Shown here: positions 1 to 11,496 of the stretch, one piece after another
How the letters are laid out: each line of letters starts with the position of its first letter
How positions within the stretch are numbered: the first letter of the stretch is position 1
NCBI GenBank assembly: GCA_021030905.1
Contig: JAGFMI010000009.1
Span: 620,001 to 684,000, forward strand
From: Pyrenula massariospora
Lineage: Eukaryota > Ascomycota > Eurotiomycetes > Pyrenulales > Pyrenulaceae
Length of the DNA: 64,000 nucleotides
Direction of reading: 5' to 3'
The notes under the pieces: model-generated
The model's input: only the letters and a program-made list of their open reading frames with translations
What the model was told of the DNA's origin: nothing
The model's database searches: none
Translations under genes and position numbers: made by a program

Positions 1-2213
1 TTTATGATCTTATTCGCCGTGAAAGGCGACCGAGAAAGTTTCTGCCAGTATTGGAATAAGGCCATGTTTTTCTCGCCGGAGAACCTGTCTCCGGATTCAA
101 GGCTTTCCAACCCGGATATCGAGCCGTAGACACTCTGTAAGCCTGACGCGATGGCGTCCGCCGAGGCTAGATTGTCGCTGTCACCAAGTTGGATGGCTGA
201 AAACACGTTACCGGAGGTTGGGATCCAGAATTTCTCGGCGCGTAAGGTGTGGAGATCTGGCGCGTTTTCGAATCGGTTGTCTATCATGCCCCAGAGAGGC
301 GCTGCATCGAAGCTGGACGCGTATGTCTTCTCCAGGCCCCAGAGTGGTTTTGAGGCGTTGTCCTTGTAGACTTTGTCTCTGACGTCTGTAATGCGGAGGT
401 TGTCCAGTGTGGCTGTTCCATTGACTGAGAAGTCTACTGTTTTGACCGAGGCACGAGCGCCACTGGCACACACATAGAGGTTTTGTTTCCATCTCGATTG
501 TGGCTGAAAGATTCGAGGATCTTCCGAAAATAAGGGCTGAGGCGCTCCGTAGAGGAATCCACATCGCACATGCACGAGCGAGATATTCGGTTCTCTTTTT
601 CCGCTTGTTCCCTGACAGAGACGCTCTGCATCAGCCCAGTCCGATTCCGACACGCCAAGCTTCGCTTGTGCGGATGTTGTGATGTTAGATGAAAAATTTT
701 GGTATTTGGTCGAAGTGGTTGCCAAAAACTTTGGATGGAGGATCGTGCCTAAGTCAATAGAATACAGGCTAGAGGTCCATTCTGTCTCAATAGGAAATCG
801 GCGCCCCAACGATGTATTCCTTGGGCCCGTATTATTAGGGTAGGAGACATTTAGATAAAACATCATTAAGGTAACGCTCGCGTATGCTCCAAGATGGGCT
901 CGTATCGAGAGGTCTGGATCTTGAGAAAGTTCAGTCTGGTCTGAATACGGTAAACTGCGCTCGGTATTTATGAAGCCTCCGTTGTCGATCAGCTCAACCT
1001 TGGAGTAGTTCAGTCCGTTATTTCCCATTGAGAACTCGAACGTCAAATTTGTATCCACACATTCAGTACGAGGCTCTATCCACGTAATATCCTCCGACCA
1101 CCGACCACCAAGCGGCAGCTTTTCGGGCATTGTATGATTTCTGTAACCAAGTCCTCCATTGATGGTGTCGACAATGACACCCTCGAGAGCTTCGATTTTA
1201 TTGTGGAGTATCACAGAGTCTAAGGACCGGTATCTTCCAACGCTATATGGAAGTCCTCTATCCACCTTTGGTATACTGCTGATGTGATCATTGTCAAGCG
1301 TCACTGCCCATGAGCGAAATTGGATATCGAACGCGCCGCTAAGCGTTGTACCCTCAGTCGCAGTGGAAAATATTTCAGTCAAGTTTCCAGGAATAGTGGT
1401 ATTGAAGTACGCGTCAGCAGTAGTTGGATTGATTATGAATGTGTCTAGAATTTGAAGATGTGGTCAGCATGACTATACAATTTAGGAGACCTCATATAAA
1501 GCAATTCGTAGGTTTGTGGATCTTTTAGGTGGTAGGTCTGAGGAGGCGATCAAGAAATACCATTTGAAGCTATATAGTACGAGTCGGCTCCATCATTGCG
1601 ACCTGGACAATTTCGAATTTGGAGATCACCGCAGATCCGGGTAAAGCGGCTGTATCTTGGAGGAGTGCCCAATCCGAAAGGTGATGGGTCTGCTTTGTAT
1701 TGGAAAAACGGCGATGCCACGCTGTCAGCCTTGATAGTGTCGCTCAAACCAAGCGGCGTGATTACACCAGCAACACCGAGTAAAATCAAGCTCACTGTGG
1801 CTAGCCATGAGAGATAGGTCGCTCGGGGAAGAACGTGTTGCGTGGATGCAGAGTCTGCTCTGCATAAGGTAGGCCACCAGGATGACTGCACGCTCCGACC
1901 GATCACGGACCTGGCAACTCATCAGAAAGCATACTGATTTTACTCAAAGCAAAAGGTAGGAAGTAGGTCTCCTCAGGCGGAGCAGGACGGGCCGTCATCC
2001 TGGTCTGCTGTATCGAACATTAAGAGCTTAGCTTACCATGTGGATGCAGTATGACTATCGTGAAGGAAGCTTACTAGAATAATTATAATCGCCAGCGGTA
2101 AGAAGATTTGAGCTTTCCGGGTCAGAATTGCAGTAAGATTCGGTTGACCAGAACTTACCTAGGACAACTGCTAGAGCGATTACACCTGATGCCTGGCCTA
2201 CTGTGAGGGACAT
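1..2213 (-). CDS. Conserved fungal membrane-anchored protein, 3' end outside window
   Basis: Four exons: 2213-2159, 2112-2037, 1910-1561 and 1444 to beyond position 1. The start ATG is at 2213-2211; phases join without a stop and at least 640 residues are visible. The N-terminus has two hydrophobic segments, one in the first 33 residues and one around 'LSWLATVSLILLGVAGVITP'. Between them is the motif 'TASTWSVIGRS', which is created exactly by the second splice. The following region has paired cysteines (RICGD, NCPG) and many N-glycosylation sequons (NTT, NLT, NHT, NYS, NNT, NTS), as expected of an extracellular domain. I recognise the layout as a lineage-expanded family of fungal hypothetical membrane proteins with no assigned function. 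The long last exon stays open to the edge, so the C-terminal membrane segment is not seen. The gene model is well supported; the function is unknown. Confidence 0.8.
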
Positions 2214-2872
2214 TGCTCCAGTCTACATTCAAATCATTGAGGAAGTCGAAAAGACGGGGACGGCATGTGTTGTCCTTAAAGTCTCTCTCTTGTAACTAGA
2301 TGATCTTCTCGCAGCTTTCCAAACTGATATAGTGCGGACCTAGCACAGCGAGAGAGCCTCGGGAGTCCATCGTAATCTCGGAAATCTGCGCATGCAATAT
2401 GCATGTTACTGTTTCAGCCTTGCTAGACTCTCTGTTGTCGGCGATAAGTCTAGCAATCTTCCTTACTTTTTTTTATAACTTGCATGAAACTATTGCCTTG
2501 GCATCAAGCCTTGTTTGAGCCGTGGGTCGCAAGGCTTGCCAATGAGGGGCTCATCAACCGTCAAGTTGTCTTGCAATACCAGGATAAACCAGGTTAACGC
2601 CCAAGTTCTGGACTGCACAAGGCTGACTTCGCTTCCATCAACCAATCGCTTCTGATCTGACCGTGCAATCGAAAAGCCGTGTGTTCAAGCCTCTCAAGTT
2701 TGCGGCAGGCGATGAATTGTGTGCCACTTTTACATGATAGAGTTCCAGAACCTGCGCCAATTTCTCTCGCATCTCAATTTCACAGTTCAAGTTCTTCATT
2801 ATTATTTCTTAAATGTCTTCAGAAAAGACCTTTTGAAAATCTCACCCGGCGCATGCGAAAATAGATGAAATA
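2214..2872. other. Intergenic, divergent promoter region
   Basis: This 659-base gap lies between a minus-strand gene to the left and a plus-strand gene to the right, so it must carry both promoters. No coding frame longer than about 60 codons with gene-like composition is present, and I see no repeat or RNA gene. Confidence 0.6.
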
Positions 2873-3556
2873 ATGTGGAGACTATATTGGCTCCAAAATT
2901 TTGCCGTTCTACTGAGCGCTCAAACCATCACACCTCCAGCGCATCTCCGACAAGATGTAGCGTTCGCTCTCGAGCGTCGACAATCGATTGCCACTGATGA
3001 AAGTGCCTCTTCCCAGAGCTCTTCCTCAAGCACATTCTGTCTTCTCAGTAATCCTGGATGTAAAGAATCCTCTTCCATCTTCGACGCATGCAGCGCCCAG
3101 TACGCACCGGATTTCCTTTCCCGTCAATGGTGTGGATGCACCACAAGCATCATCAAACCTGCAAGAGAATGTCAAAGCTGCGAAATAGCCGCTATGGGCA
3201 GCACAACAGGCCTTTTCTTTGATGCGGTGAGCAACTTGAACTCAGTTTGTGCGTCTCTGTCCTACAAATTCGGGAATGCGACGTCAAGGCCATCGGATTA
3301 CTATGATCCTACAGACTATATCAAAACGAGCTCTATCTCCTTCTCGGGTACTGCTGCTCTCACGAGTAGCGTTTCTATACCGACTGATAATTTCCTATCG
3401 GGCTGGATACAAGATGGGGCAACGGCGACTCCACCCTTAGGGCCTGCTGCGGCCACACCGACGAATGCTGCGGGCAAACGGGTTTGCGGCAACATCACGA
3501 TTTTCTGGAGTTTCGGACTGGCTCTGCTGGTCAGCAAGGTAGCTATAGGGTGTTGA
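2873..3556 (+). CDS. Small secreted Cys-containing, Ser-rich protein, possible GPI anchor
   Basis: Single-exon frame of 227 residues starting at an ATG. Residues 1-20 are hydrophobic and fit a signal peptide. A poly-Ser patch (residues about 45-55) leads into a Cys-rich core, residues about 56-125, with pairs such as 'CLLSNPGC', 'WCGC' and 'CQSC'. The last 20 residues (around 'ITIFWSFGLALLVSKVAIGC') are hydrophobic, compatible with a GPI-anchor signal or a membrane anchor. This is a common plan for fungal cell-surface proteins and candidate effectors. No enzymatic motif is visible. An alternative is a CFEM-like wall protein, but the Cys spacing does not match the eight-Cys CFEM pattern as I know it. 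Confidence 0.65.
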   Translation: MWRLYWLQNFAVLLSAQTITPPAHLRQDVAFALERRQSIATDESASSQSSSSSTFCLLSNPGCKESSSIFDACSAQYAPDFLSRQWCGCTTSIIKPARECQSCEIAAMGSTTGLFFDAVSNLNSVCASLSYKFGNATSRPSDYYDPTDYIKTSSISFSGTAALTSSVSIPTDNFLSGWIQDGATATPPLGPAAATPTNAAGKRVCGNITIFWSFGLALLVSKVAIGC

Positions 3557-4061
3557 CGTCTGCAAAAGATTGGGCACATGGCAAAAGCAAGGTTCCATGA
3601 AACTAGATTTCCGCATCCCTTCGTATTCATTTACTCCTGAAAATAAAGCACTAGATCAGGCGCACAGAGAAAAGCTGGCGTCTTTCCCGTCATTACGATG
3701 ACATTGGGAGTTCCTTGAAAGTAGATGATTCATCAGAGTGTAAACTTTACAAGAATTAATTGCGCCGAAGAATATCGAATTTTATATTACACAATAAATC
3801 GAAATAAAAATGAAGGTGAATTTATTAGTATATATTTTTATTGTTACTTATATCTCCGTTTATATACTTTGTAGAACAAATTTTTTTATATATATTATTG
3901 TTGAACGCATGTTATGGGTGTGAGGGCACCGTGCCAGGGCACTTGGCCAGGGTACCTTGGCAACTCATTATGCTAGTCCTTATTTGGATTAGTCCTTGAG
4001 GTATCCTTATAGAGTGCTTCTAGATAGAATAACTAATAATACCAGACTTGAAATGATGCTC
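3557..4061. other. AT-rich intergenic stretch
   Basis: Positions about 3760-3900 are strongly AT-rich, with runs such as 'tttttttatatatattatt'. The stretch after 3905 ('gagggcaccgtgccagggca') is different in composition and carries short direct repeats of 'ccagggcac/ccagggta'. This looks like decayed non-coding DNA next to two decayed gene fragments. No intact element ends were found. Confidence 0.4.
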
Positions 4062-4604
4062 TTATATGTTGAGCCAAACGCTAGAGACGGTCTTATGAAC
4101 AACAGAGCGGAGCTGGAGTCTGGTAAGATAATCCGCATGGCGATATCCATTTCCAAGGGTGATTTTGTTGTCCTGGTCGTCGATATTTGCATCCAACATA
4201 CATGAACAGATGGCATCAGAGACGTGTTGGTCATCGTTGTGGCACTGATAGAGGCTGGTGACAGTCGTGACTGTCCAGCAGAGCCTAAGATCAGCCGCGA
4301 GAAGTCGACCGAGGGCACCAGACTGGCGTAGAGCGAGGTGGGGGGTGAGTCGTATCTGACCACCCTTCCAAACATCATTGAGGAAGTTATGCCCATGCCG
4401 AATTGGAACTAGAAGTCCCGAAGCCTTTCTCATAAGATCTCCAAGCTCGTGCGCGCCCAATTTTTCTCGACCTAGCCAATTGATTACCTCAACAGCAATT
4501 TCGCTAATACCACCTTCACGGAGGGCTCTAGCGAGGACAGTCGCGAGGTCAACACTTCGTGCCGCCAAGTCTAGAGTTGCAGTATGTTCGGCGCCCGGCA
4601 TCAC
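4062..4604 (-). pseudogene. Degenerate fragment of a conserved fungal protein family
   Basis: The frame runs 180 codons from an ATG at 4604. The first part ('LATVLARALREGGISEIAVE', 'LCWTVTTVTSLYQCHNDDQH') reads like genuine conserved protein, as does 'VVHKTVSSVWLNI' near the end. It then stops at TAA in the middle of what looks like a continuing domain. There is no obvious splice donor that would bypass the stop. The family is one I have seen as a fungal hypothetical protein; I cannot assign a function. An oppositely oriented second fragment follows at 4770. I read both as relics. A live gene with introns I failed to place is the alternative. Confidence 0.4.
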
Positions 4605-4769
4605 TCTAGCTCTTCAAAACGGTTTCTCAAAAAGCGGATCGAACTTGGTGAGCAATAGATAAGGAATGCGGAAGTTTAAGAAGCAAATAAGGCTACAGTG
4701 GCTTAACGCCATCTGATCGTCCCGATTTTCTTTCTAGAGCTATCCGAGAACGGAGTCCGCCCTTCCGAC

Positions 4770-5117
4770 TTGAGAGTTCTAGCCTTTCACGAAGGGGCAC
4801 TGGGAGCTCGTGGTATTCTAAGCCTGCAAAATTATCAAGAGCCGACGTCTAGGTTCGATGGGAATGCGTACGCTTTTAGCACGACATATCACCATGGAAC
4901 GCTGATAATTTACGCTATTTGGCCCACTAGTCGTTATCGATCTAAAGATGACCGGGATCTCATACGTTATGATGTGGTCCTGATCGGAGCTTGGGTTATG
5001 AATAGCTGTCTCGAAGGGTACCAACAAGGTACGTTTGCATTCAGGAACGCAATGCACTTAAGCGAATATTGGAGAGATATGTTCATTAGTATCACAAATG
5101 CGAAAGGATATCACTGA
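4770..5117 (+). pseudogene. C-terminal fragment of a conserved fungal protein, no start codon
   Basis: An open stretch of about 115 codons begins without a plausible ATG. It contains 'FDGNAYAFSTTYHHGTLIIY' and near the end 'GTFAFRNAMHLSEYWRDMF', which look like the C-terminal part of a widespread fungal family whose members end in a similar 'AFRNAxDLAKxxRDxFI' helix. The region between these motifs is poorly conserved and the N-terminal part is absent. It therefore looks like a truncated relic. Together with the minus-strand relic at 4062-4604 it marks a stretch of gene decay. Confidence 0.4.
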
Positions 5118-5191
5118 GAGAATTACACGTGGAGACCGATTACTACAACCTTCTTCGACGAGTCAAGGCCCACTCCGTATAGCAAACGCTG

Positions 5192-5885
5192 CTAGATTAG
5201 ATAATAAAAATTTAATAACTTCCACATACTTCCACGACGTCCTATTTCAGGCCCTGGTCCAAGGCTCACTTCCCCCAGCTCACCAATGAGTGTCTTTTCA
5301 GCCACCCGGACGCAATGGAAAGGCAGGCGCTGGAGGGTTGCCGTTGATAAGCCCACTGGCAACGTATTGAATGCATTTTTCCTTTGCGCGCTTGTTGTCT
5401 TTGCGTTTCGCTTGCAGGCAGATATTCTGTGCGCACCGTTCTTGTTAGCGTCATAGTGAATTTTCCAAAACAGCGGGTCTAAGGGAATTGGAGGTAGACG
5501 TACGCAGTCAGGATGATCTAATGTCCCATGGCAGAGGTAGAAAGCTCCCCACTTATCGTTAACGCAGAGCTAATCCATAGCTTTTATGGTCAGTACATAA
5601 ATCAATGTCATGGACTAGAGAGCCAGAATTATGGACTTGAAAACTTACAGGCTGATTTTCTGTCACAGAACGCCATTCTGGCCACTTGGCTCTCGCAGCT
5701 TTGAGTTTGTCTGCGACTGGCTGTCTGATATCACAACCATTGGAGATATCATTGTGCCAGCAGATGCACTCTTGCCCACCACGTTTGGCGTTGAGGTGGG
5801 AATGCTCTAGCTTACTAGCAATGGCGCAGGGTACGGAGGCACAGAGGGAGAGGACGATGAGTACGGTGTAGAATGGAGCGAGCAT
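5192..5885 (-). CDS. Small secreted Cys-containing protein, effector-like
   Basis: Two exons: 5885-5649 (79 codons) and 5569-5192 (126 codons including stop), separated by a 79-base intron (GTAAGT to TTAG). The product is 204 residues. Residues 1-23 ('MLAPFYTVLIVLSLCASVPC') form a signal peptide. Mature-region motifs include 'ECICWHNDISNGC' in exon 1 and 'LCVNDKWGAFYLCHGTLDHP' in exon 2, with about eight cysteines in the mature chain. The first exon and the start of the second are convincing. The last 50 or so codons look less protein-like, so an additional intron or an earlier stop is possible. No known domain is recognised. The general plan is that of a plant- or host-associated fungal secreted protein, which is inference only. 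Confidence 0.55.
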
Positions 5886-8076
5886 CTGAACCCCTTTCGA
5901 GATGTTTCTTAAGCAAGGATCAAAGTGACTATGAGACCCGAGCCAGAATTAACAGGACATGGGCTTCTGAGTAATCTGGGTGTCTTTTGTCTAGAATAAG
6001 TGTTTCGAGCATTGTGACAAGAGAATTAATGGCTTTGTAGCTTATGCTTGCAGTATGTCTTATCCCCAGACAAAGAGTCTGCATTCTTCATTAGGGAGTT
6101 GTGCGGCAAGGAAGTATGCCACATGAAAGAAATTCATGCTTTGTGAGCACAGTGGCTACACCACAAACCCACGGAAAAAAAAATCTCCCTCGCGGTGATA
6201 CGCATAGTGCACTTTTTGAAATCTCTCTATCAGAACACGTAATTATTCCACTATTTCTGGACCTCGGCAGTTAATTTGGGCTAGTCAGGTAATAATAGGG
6301 GCGAAATACAAAGTGATGGTGGTTTGAAGGGAGATTCTGAGGAGGCCTGCTGTACGGTACTACCTCCTTTAATGCCACCATGTCAGACCATGGTCATTTT
6401 AATATGTAAATGATGGTATGCATATCCACCTTATGTCCACGTTGTACAATTGCGAGGTAGCACGAGTTAGCAGAGCACAATTGCACACGCTGACGTACAT
6501 TTACAAATCGACATAACGACTACCCACGTTTGACTAAGCAGATACCATGAGCTCGGACGGTTCCCCTGCTCTACCACGCAGCGAGATTCGACTCTCGCAT
6601 AAGCAGGAGGAGACTCTTCCGTACACCTATGCTCACTTCCTAGGACGGGTGCATGTGAGGTGGTGTCCTCACTGCCATGAATGCAGGGGCTTGGAGAAAA
6701 AGCTTGCATGATCATATAAAGGCGCCCGGTCCCGGATTGGGCAAGGAACACCAGAAGATATAATGGCAAAGGGTTAGGATAGACGAGAAAGAAGGATAAA
6801 TGTCAAACGCTTTATAGTCTTGACGGGCATTGGAAAAGAGGTTGTCTCACGTACAATGGATCTGTACCTTAGATCAAGATCGACGATCTGATGATCCATC
6901 TTTCAAGAATGAAAGATTCATCCTAATATTGCGAAAGAGTTGTGAAAATCGGAATTTTTGCTGCTCTAGGAGTAACATATCTCCACCGCGCAGCACCCTG
7001 AGAAGAAGACCCTGTGGAGGTTGCCTCTTGGATTGAAGGAAAGGCCGTGCAAGGAGTTGAGCAATTGAGTAGAGGAAAACCCCCGCAGAAAATGGGAGCA
7101 TTTCTGCACCTATCGATGCTCTACCTAAGTTAAAGTACCTCCCATGTAACTACTTAGCCCTGCCACATACACATACATCTGAAATAAGCAGGAGCAAGTC
7201 ATCGCGGTATCTATCATCGCCAAAACTGACCTCCCCCAGTGTCCGTTGCGTTCCTAAACCTGACCACTCGCTGCTTTAGCCTGAGCGATAAGTCAGCAAC
7301 CCTGAACAATGGGTCAGTAGCCCTGAGCTGTGGCTGTGTCATTCAGCTCCTATCCTTCACACTCCTGAATCTGCTTATGCTTCACCATGAGCACAGTGCC
7401 TGGACCAGGTCTGTAAGCTACAGTAGTAAGTAGAAAGTATATTTACGGAGTGAGCATTTAGCGCGCAGGAATCGGTGCCAAGAAGGTGTGGCGTTTGGGG
7501 CAAGCGCTTTAGCAGTCGTCAGAGGCATTGTCTTTGGTTAGGCCGCGAGTGCGCCAAGACAAAGCACCCCTTAAACTCGCATACGTCAGTATGTGGCCTC
7601 AGCCATGGCGTTTTATTGAAACAAGCCGTGACCCGATATCCGAAAGAATTCTCCTTAAGAGCCTCCCAGCTTCTCCTTACTTCACCAAGAGTGAAAGGTA
7701 TGCAGTACTGTGCACGGTAATCAAAAATATTCCCACCGAGAAATATAGATTCATTGCAGTGATTAGCAATTGGTAGAGCAGAAGGAATGGGAAGATTTTA
7801 ACTTGAAGAAAAGGGAGCTCCCTTGGGGTTTGCAACATCCTCCACAAGGCTTCAAGCCGGATTTGCCGATTATAATCATACCTATAATAAAACTAAACGC
7901 CACGGTGTGATAAATTGAGCCAGCGTCTCAAATTGGAAAGGTTAAGACCTTCAAAATAGCCTTATAAACTGAGTATCTGCTGACCAGAAAGGTACTTATG
8001 GACCTACCTCCCCGTGCTCATTCTCTCTCTTCTCATCATTTTAGTCTCTCGTTGAAATACTACAAGTCTAGTCGAA
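5886..8076. other. Gene-free stretch
   Basis: These 2.2 kb contain only short frames with no signal peptide, domain or splice-supported continuation. The region serves at least as the upstream region of the secreted-protein gene on the left and of the gene starting at 8077. No repeat, RNA gene or mobile-element ends were found. Confidence 0.5.
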
Positions 8077-10439
8077 ATGCGCTTTTTTGCCAAATCATAC
8101 GTTCTCGGTTTTCCTTTTTCAGCCTTCTACACGTACGCTGATGAATTGTTACAGCGAGATAGCGTTTCTTACGTCAACAATTGTCCAGTGCCCGAGCAAG
8201 TCACTGTCACCGTGACTGTGCCGGCCCCTGGATATAGCAACCTAGCGAACACAGATCCTCATCAATACCCAACACTTGCCGTACTTAGTACACCGACTCC
8301 GATCCCTTCGGAGTACAGCTCTTGTTTCGATCACAAGCTCCATTCCTTCACATATTCCTATAGCCATGACGGGCACCACTTTGCTGCTATAGAAGGCGAA
8401 CCGAAGACGGGAGCCCTAAGCGCCAAAGCCTCATGGTCGGACAAGCCTTCATCCCTCGCTTACGTCACCAAATCCTCCGCCGTCGCTACATCTAACGAAC
8501 CTTCGGCCTTTTCTTACTCCAATGGAAGTACATTGATCACGAAGGTTTCATCTTCTATGCTTTACAACAGCACCTCATCCAGTTCTTACTCCGGCACCTC
8601 ATCAAACACCCCATATTATAATGCGACTTCGACAGCTCCGCAGAAAGCGTCAAATTCGTCAGTCTTACCAACAAATTCCACTTTTCCAGGCTGCCAGCCT
8701 GACTTTCAGCTTGATGGGGCTTCTGAGTTTGGCTTCAACAAGAAAAGTGCACCCTTTTCAGTCAAGATCGGGAGCTGTTCCAAATTTGATGTCGCCAATA
8801 CTACTGCCTTTGCAAATTTAGTTCCGGTAAGTTGTTCCCTTAACATGAAGATATTCTCGTGATTGTCTTTCTCATTCCGTATCCGAGCTGTAATCTCGTT
8901 TCTAATGACAAAATAGATCGACGGAATAGGTATCACATCTGATAGCATTTCATTCCCCGGGTTTACTGCAGACTACGTCCTACTCTCCATATTTGCGTTA
9001 GATCTGCACGGCAACGCGATTTTCAAATCTTACCAGCTTCATTTTGGAAGTATTGATATGCCAGTCATGGTAGTAGGCCCTGACGACCAGCCTGAAAGTG
9101 GTGTTCTAGTATATGGAAATGCTACGATCTACCCTGGTGTTAGTCAAGAATGTACCACAGATACCTCAGGCCAATGTAGTCTGACCAATCTACCATCAAC
9201 AACAATCGGCCTTGTGGCAAGAACAAACAGCAATGCGATAGCTGTCAATGGAATCGCGGCCACTACTGGTCAAATCACTCTCAAATTACTGTCTTTTACA
9301 CAACCAAGTGGGAATTCAACCTTCGATGCTAATAACGGAACCTCTGGATGGGCTGGGGGAACTGTCTCGCAATCACTGAAAATCAAGAGGGATACCACGC
9401 TTACCCTAAGTACTAATGGACAGTACACTTTGCAGAGTGCAAGCAATAGCTTCAAAGTCCATCCCTTCACCAAGACAGCATACATCAAATACAAATTCAT
9501 CACTTCAGAAGTTCCGGGAGGGTACTTTGGGTAAGGCTGAGTCGCCATTGTACCGGTCCTTGTACGCCTATTAACTAGTCTCTTAGGACCCAATTCAACG
9601 ACTACTACTCCGTCACCATTCGATCAGATACCGGGGCCTTCGTAACAGTCACTAACAGCATGAACGCCCTTGGTCTTGGAGCTTTCGACGCCGCCGGCGC
9701 GACTGACTGGTTCACCCTCTCCCTTACAGTGCCAGCCGATACAAAAAGTGTCGAGTATGATATCGGCGTTTCCAATGTAGCCGACAATCTCTACGACTCG
9801 TCCGTCGTTGTCGACAAGGTCGGCGACCTCCAGTGTGACCAATGCGGCGACTGCAGTTCGTGCCCGAGCGATCCCATGTGCCAGTCATCCTGCACCAACC
9901 CACCACTCAAAAGCTGCGACTTCTACCGCAACTGCGCCGAAGGCCAGCTCGGGTGCGGGCCCAGCGGGTACCCCCTTGGCTACGGCGAAAAGAATTGCAA
10001 CCGCTTCGTCAACAACCTCAAATACTTCAGCTCCGCCGGTCAGGACTGGATCTTCGGTACGATGCACTGCCTGCAGACAGCCATGGTCCCGGTGCTGAAA
10101 CCCTGTACCGCGACCTGTTCGTCCTTCCAAGATGCCGCGTTCAACTCGCATCCGGGCTGCTATGTCGACAACGGATTCTGCGGACTGCAGTGTCCGGATG
10201 TGCTCGCCGTCCTTATGACGGTCAATACCGATCTGATCTCCTTGCAGAGCCTCAAGCAAGTTGCGCAGACTTCGGGTCTATGTATTGAGCATCTGTTCCA
10301 GACGCTTACGGGATGCACGGGAGACGTTCTCTTTGGAGCAGCGGCAGCTCTGCCGGGTGCGGGATTGGCCACGAAGATTGCGTTGACAGTTGCAAAGGCG
10401 TTGCTGAAGTCGGCTATCGGAGGAGACGCTGACTCATAG
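8077..10439 (+). CDS. Large secreted protein with C-terminal stanniocalcin-like domain
   Basis: Three exons: 8077-8826, 8917-9530 and 9587-10439 (GTAAGT..TAG, GTAAGG..TAG), giving 738 residues. The first 20 or so residues are a weak signal peptide. Residues about 30-250 are Ser/Thr/Asn-rich and low complexity ('QVTVTVTVPAPG', many NxS/T sequons), like a cell-wall stalk. The middle section has beta-sandwich-like repeats. The C-terminal 220 residues are Cys-rich: a 'CDQCGDCSSCPSDPMC' patch is followed by 'CNRFVNNLKYFSSAGQDWIF', 'CLQTAMVP' and 'FNSHPGCYVDNGFCGLQCPD'. This Cys/Phe pattern resembles the stanniocalcin family, known in some fungi as secreted proteins of unknown role. Splicing is well supported because each join restores the frame. 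The domain call is by motif memory and moderate. Confidence 0.75.
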
Positions 10440-11023
10440 TAGAATGCATGTTCTCAGAATCACCCTATATACCTTCCTATCCAATGAAAACATTGTCCGC
10501 ACCATGGATCTGGAGAAAGTCTCCCGTTCCCCTTATCAAGACCTGGCTGCAGCATCCTCTTATTCCTGCCTACATAAACCTAATACCGATGCCTTCAAAA
10601 CCAAATACCCTACTCTCCGATATCCACACTTGTCCTACCATGACAAGATGTGGCTGTAATTTTCTCTACTACGCGTAGATGAGCCTGATATCTGCTCCGA
10701 CCAAAGGGGAAACACCGCGCGGTAGGAGTTGTGTGGTTGGAGGTTAGATAGATCTCCCTCGAATGGGAAGTGCATTTTTTGGTAATCGTATGGAGGAAGA
10801 TTAGGGATGTTGAACACAATCGGTCGCTATGTAGATGTGCAATCGATGCAGGAGCGAAGTTGGATGTAGAAATGAGAGCAGTGCGGAATAAGATCGGTAC
10901 GAAGGTGGGTCAATGTAGCTTATATACTGGTTGGGATCAGCTATTTCCCTTTTGCATCCTTTGATAGTCCTGCAACAAAAAAAAAATCCAGTATGCTCGA
11001 CAAATAAAAAAATAGATTAAAAT
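10440..11023. other. Intergenic
   Basis: Nothing gene-like. A run of A on the + strand (10977-10986) and another at 11005-11011 lie just beyond the 3' end of the minus-strand tRNA. The latter reads as TTTTTTT on the tRNA strand and would serve as its polymerase III terminator. Confidence 0.5.
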
Positions 11024-11173
11024 TCCCTTCGCCCGGAGTCGATCCGGGGACCTTCCGGTTAATGGCCCTGATTGGGCGAGCAATTACAGCCTTGGAGTAA
11101 TTTAGTTATCGATCAGCAAACGTGTGCCGCGGTGAAACGAACCGGACGTGATAACCAACTACACCACAAAGGG
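11024..11173 (-). tRNA. tRNA gene with a long intron, isotype unresolved
   Basis: Read on the minus strand. The acceptor stem is CCCTTTG (11173-11167) pairing with CGAAGGG, then discriminator A at 11024. The D-arm region is 'GGTGTAGTTGGTTATCAC' and the T-arm CCCGG-ATCGACT-CCGGG. The anticodon stem TCCGG (extendable to TCCGGTT) pairs with CCGGA (AACCGGA) but is split by about 75 bases, longer than usual for fungal tRNA introns. The D-arm and variable region resemble valine tRNAs, while a 7-base loop built around the exon ends would read CGT (threonine). Because position 37 would then be T, the anticodon is doubtful. A T-run follows at 11011-11005. It may be a functional spliced tRNA or a tRNA-like relic. 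Confidence 0.6.
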
Positions 11174-11207
11174 CGATCGTGTTCTTCGATCAAACTTTTC
11201 ATAATAT

Positions 11208-11496
11208 ATTTTCGACGGGGCGTCGAATTTCGGCGGGTATAGTTTTCGGCGGGGTGTCGAATTTCGGCGGGGTGTCGAATTTCGACAGGCATAGATTTCG
11301 GCGGGCATAGTTTTCGGCAGCCACTAGATTTTCGACAAGTACTCGATAGACATAATTTCGATAGATAAAGATTTCGACAGGGATAGATTTCGACAGGGAT
11401 AGATTTCGACAGGGATAGATTTCGACAGACGTAAAGTTCAACAGGATGTCAAATTTCGACGGGCACAAAGTTCAACAGGATGTCGAATTTCGACGG
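11208..11496. repeat. Degenerate minisatellite, unit about 20 bp
   Basis: Tandem, partly diverged units of the type 'atagatttcgacagggatag', 'gtcgaatttcggcggggt' and 'agttcaacaggatgtcgaat'. Three nearly identical 20-bp units occur around 11370-11430. The array starts about 35 bases upstream (in tRNA orientation) of the tRNA gene and ends inside the 3' part of a broken Cys-rich reading frame. Confidence 0.75.

Noticed and set aside
6541-6620. tRNA-like segments ('gcgagattcgactctcgc' and a D-arm-like 'gtggtagagcagggg' on the other strand)
   Set aside because: The T-arm-like and D-arm-like pieces are on the same minus strand but in the wrong order, the loop is not the right size, and no acceptor stem pairs.
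9808-10372. Four overlapping frames on both strands inside the stanniocalcin-like gene
   Set aside because: They are shadows of the real frame: Cys-rich conserved sequence is found only in the frame that joins the upstream exons.
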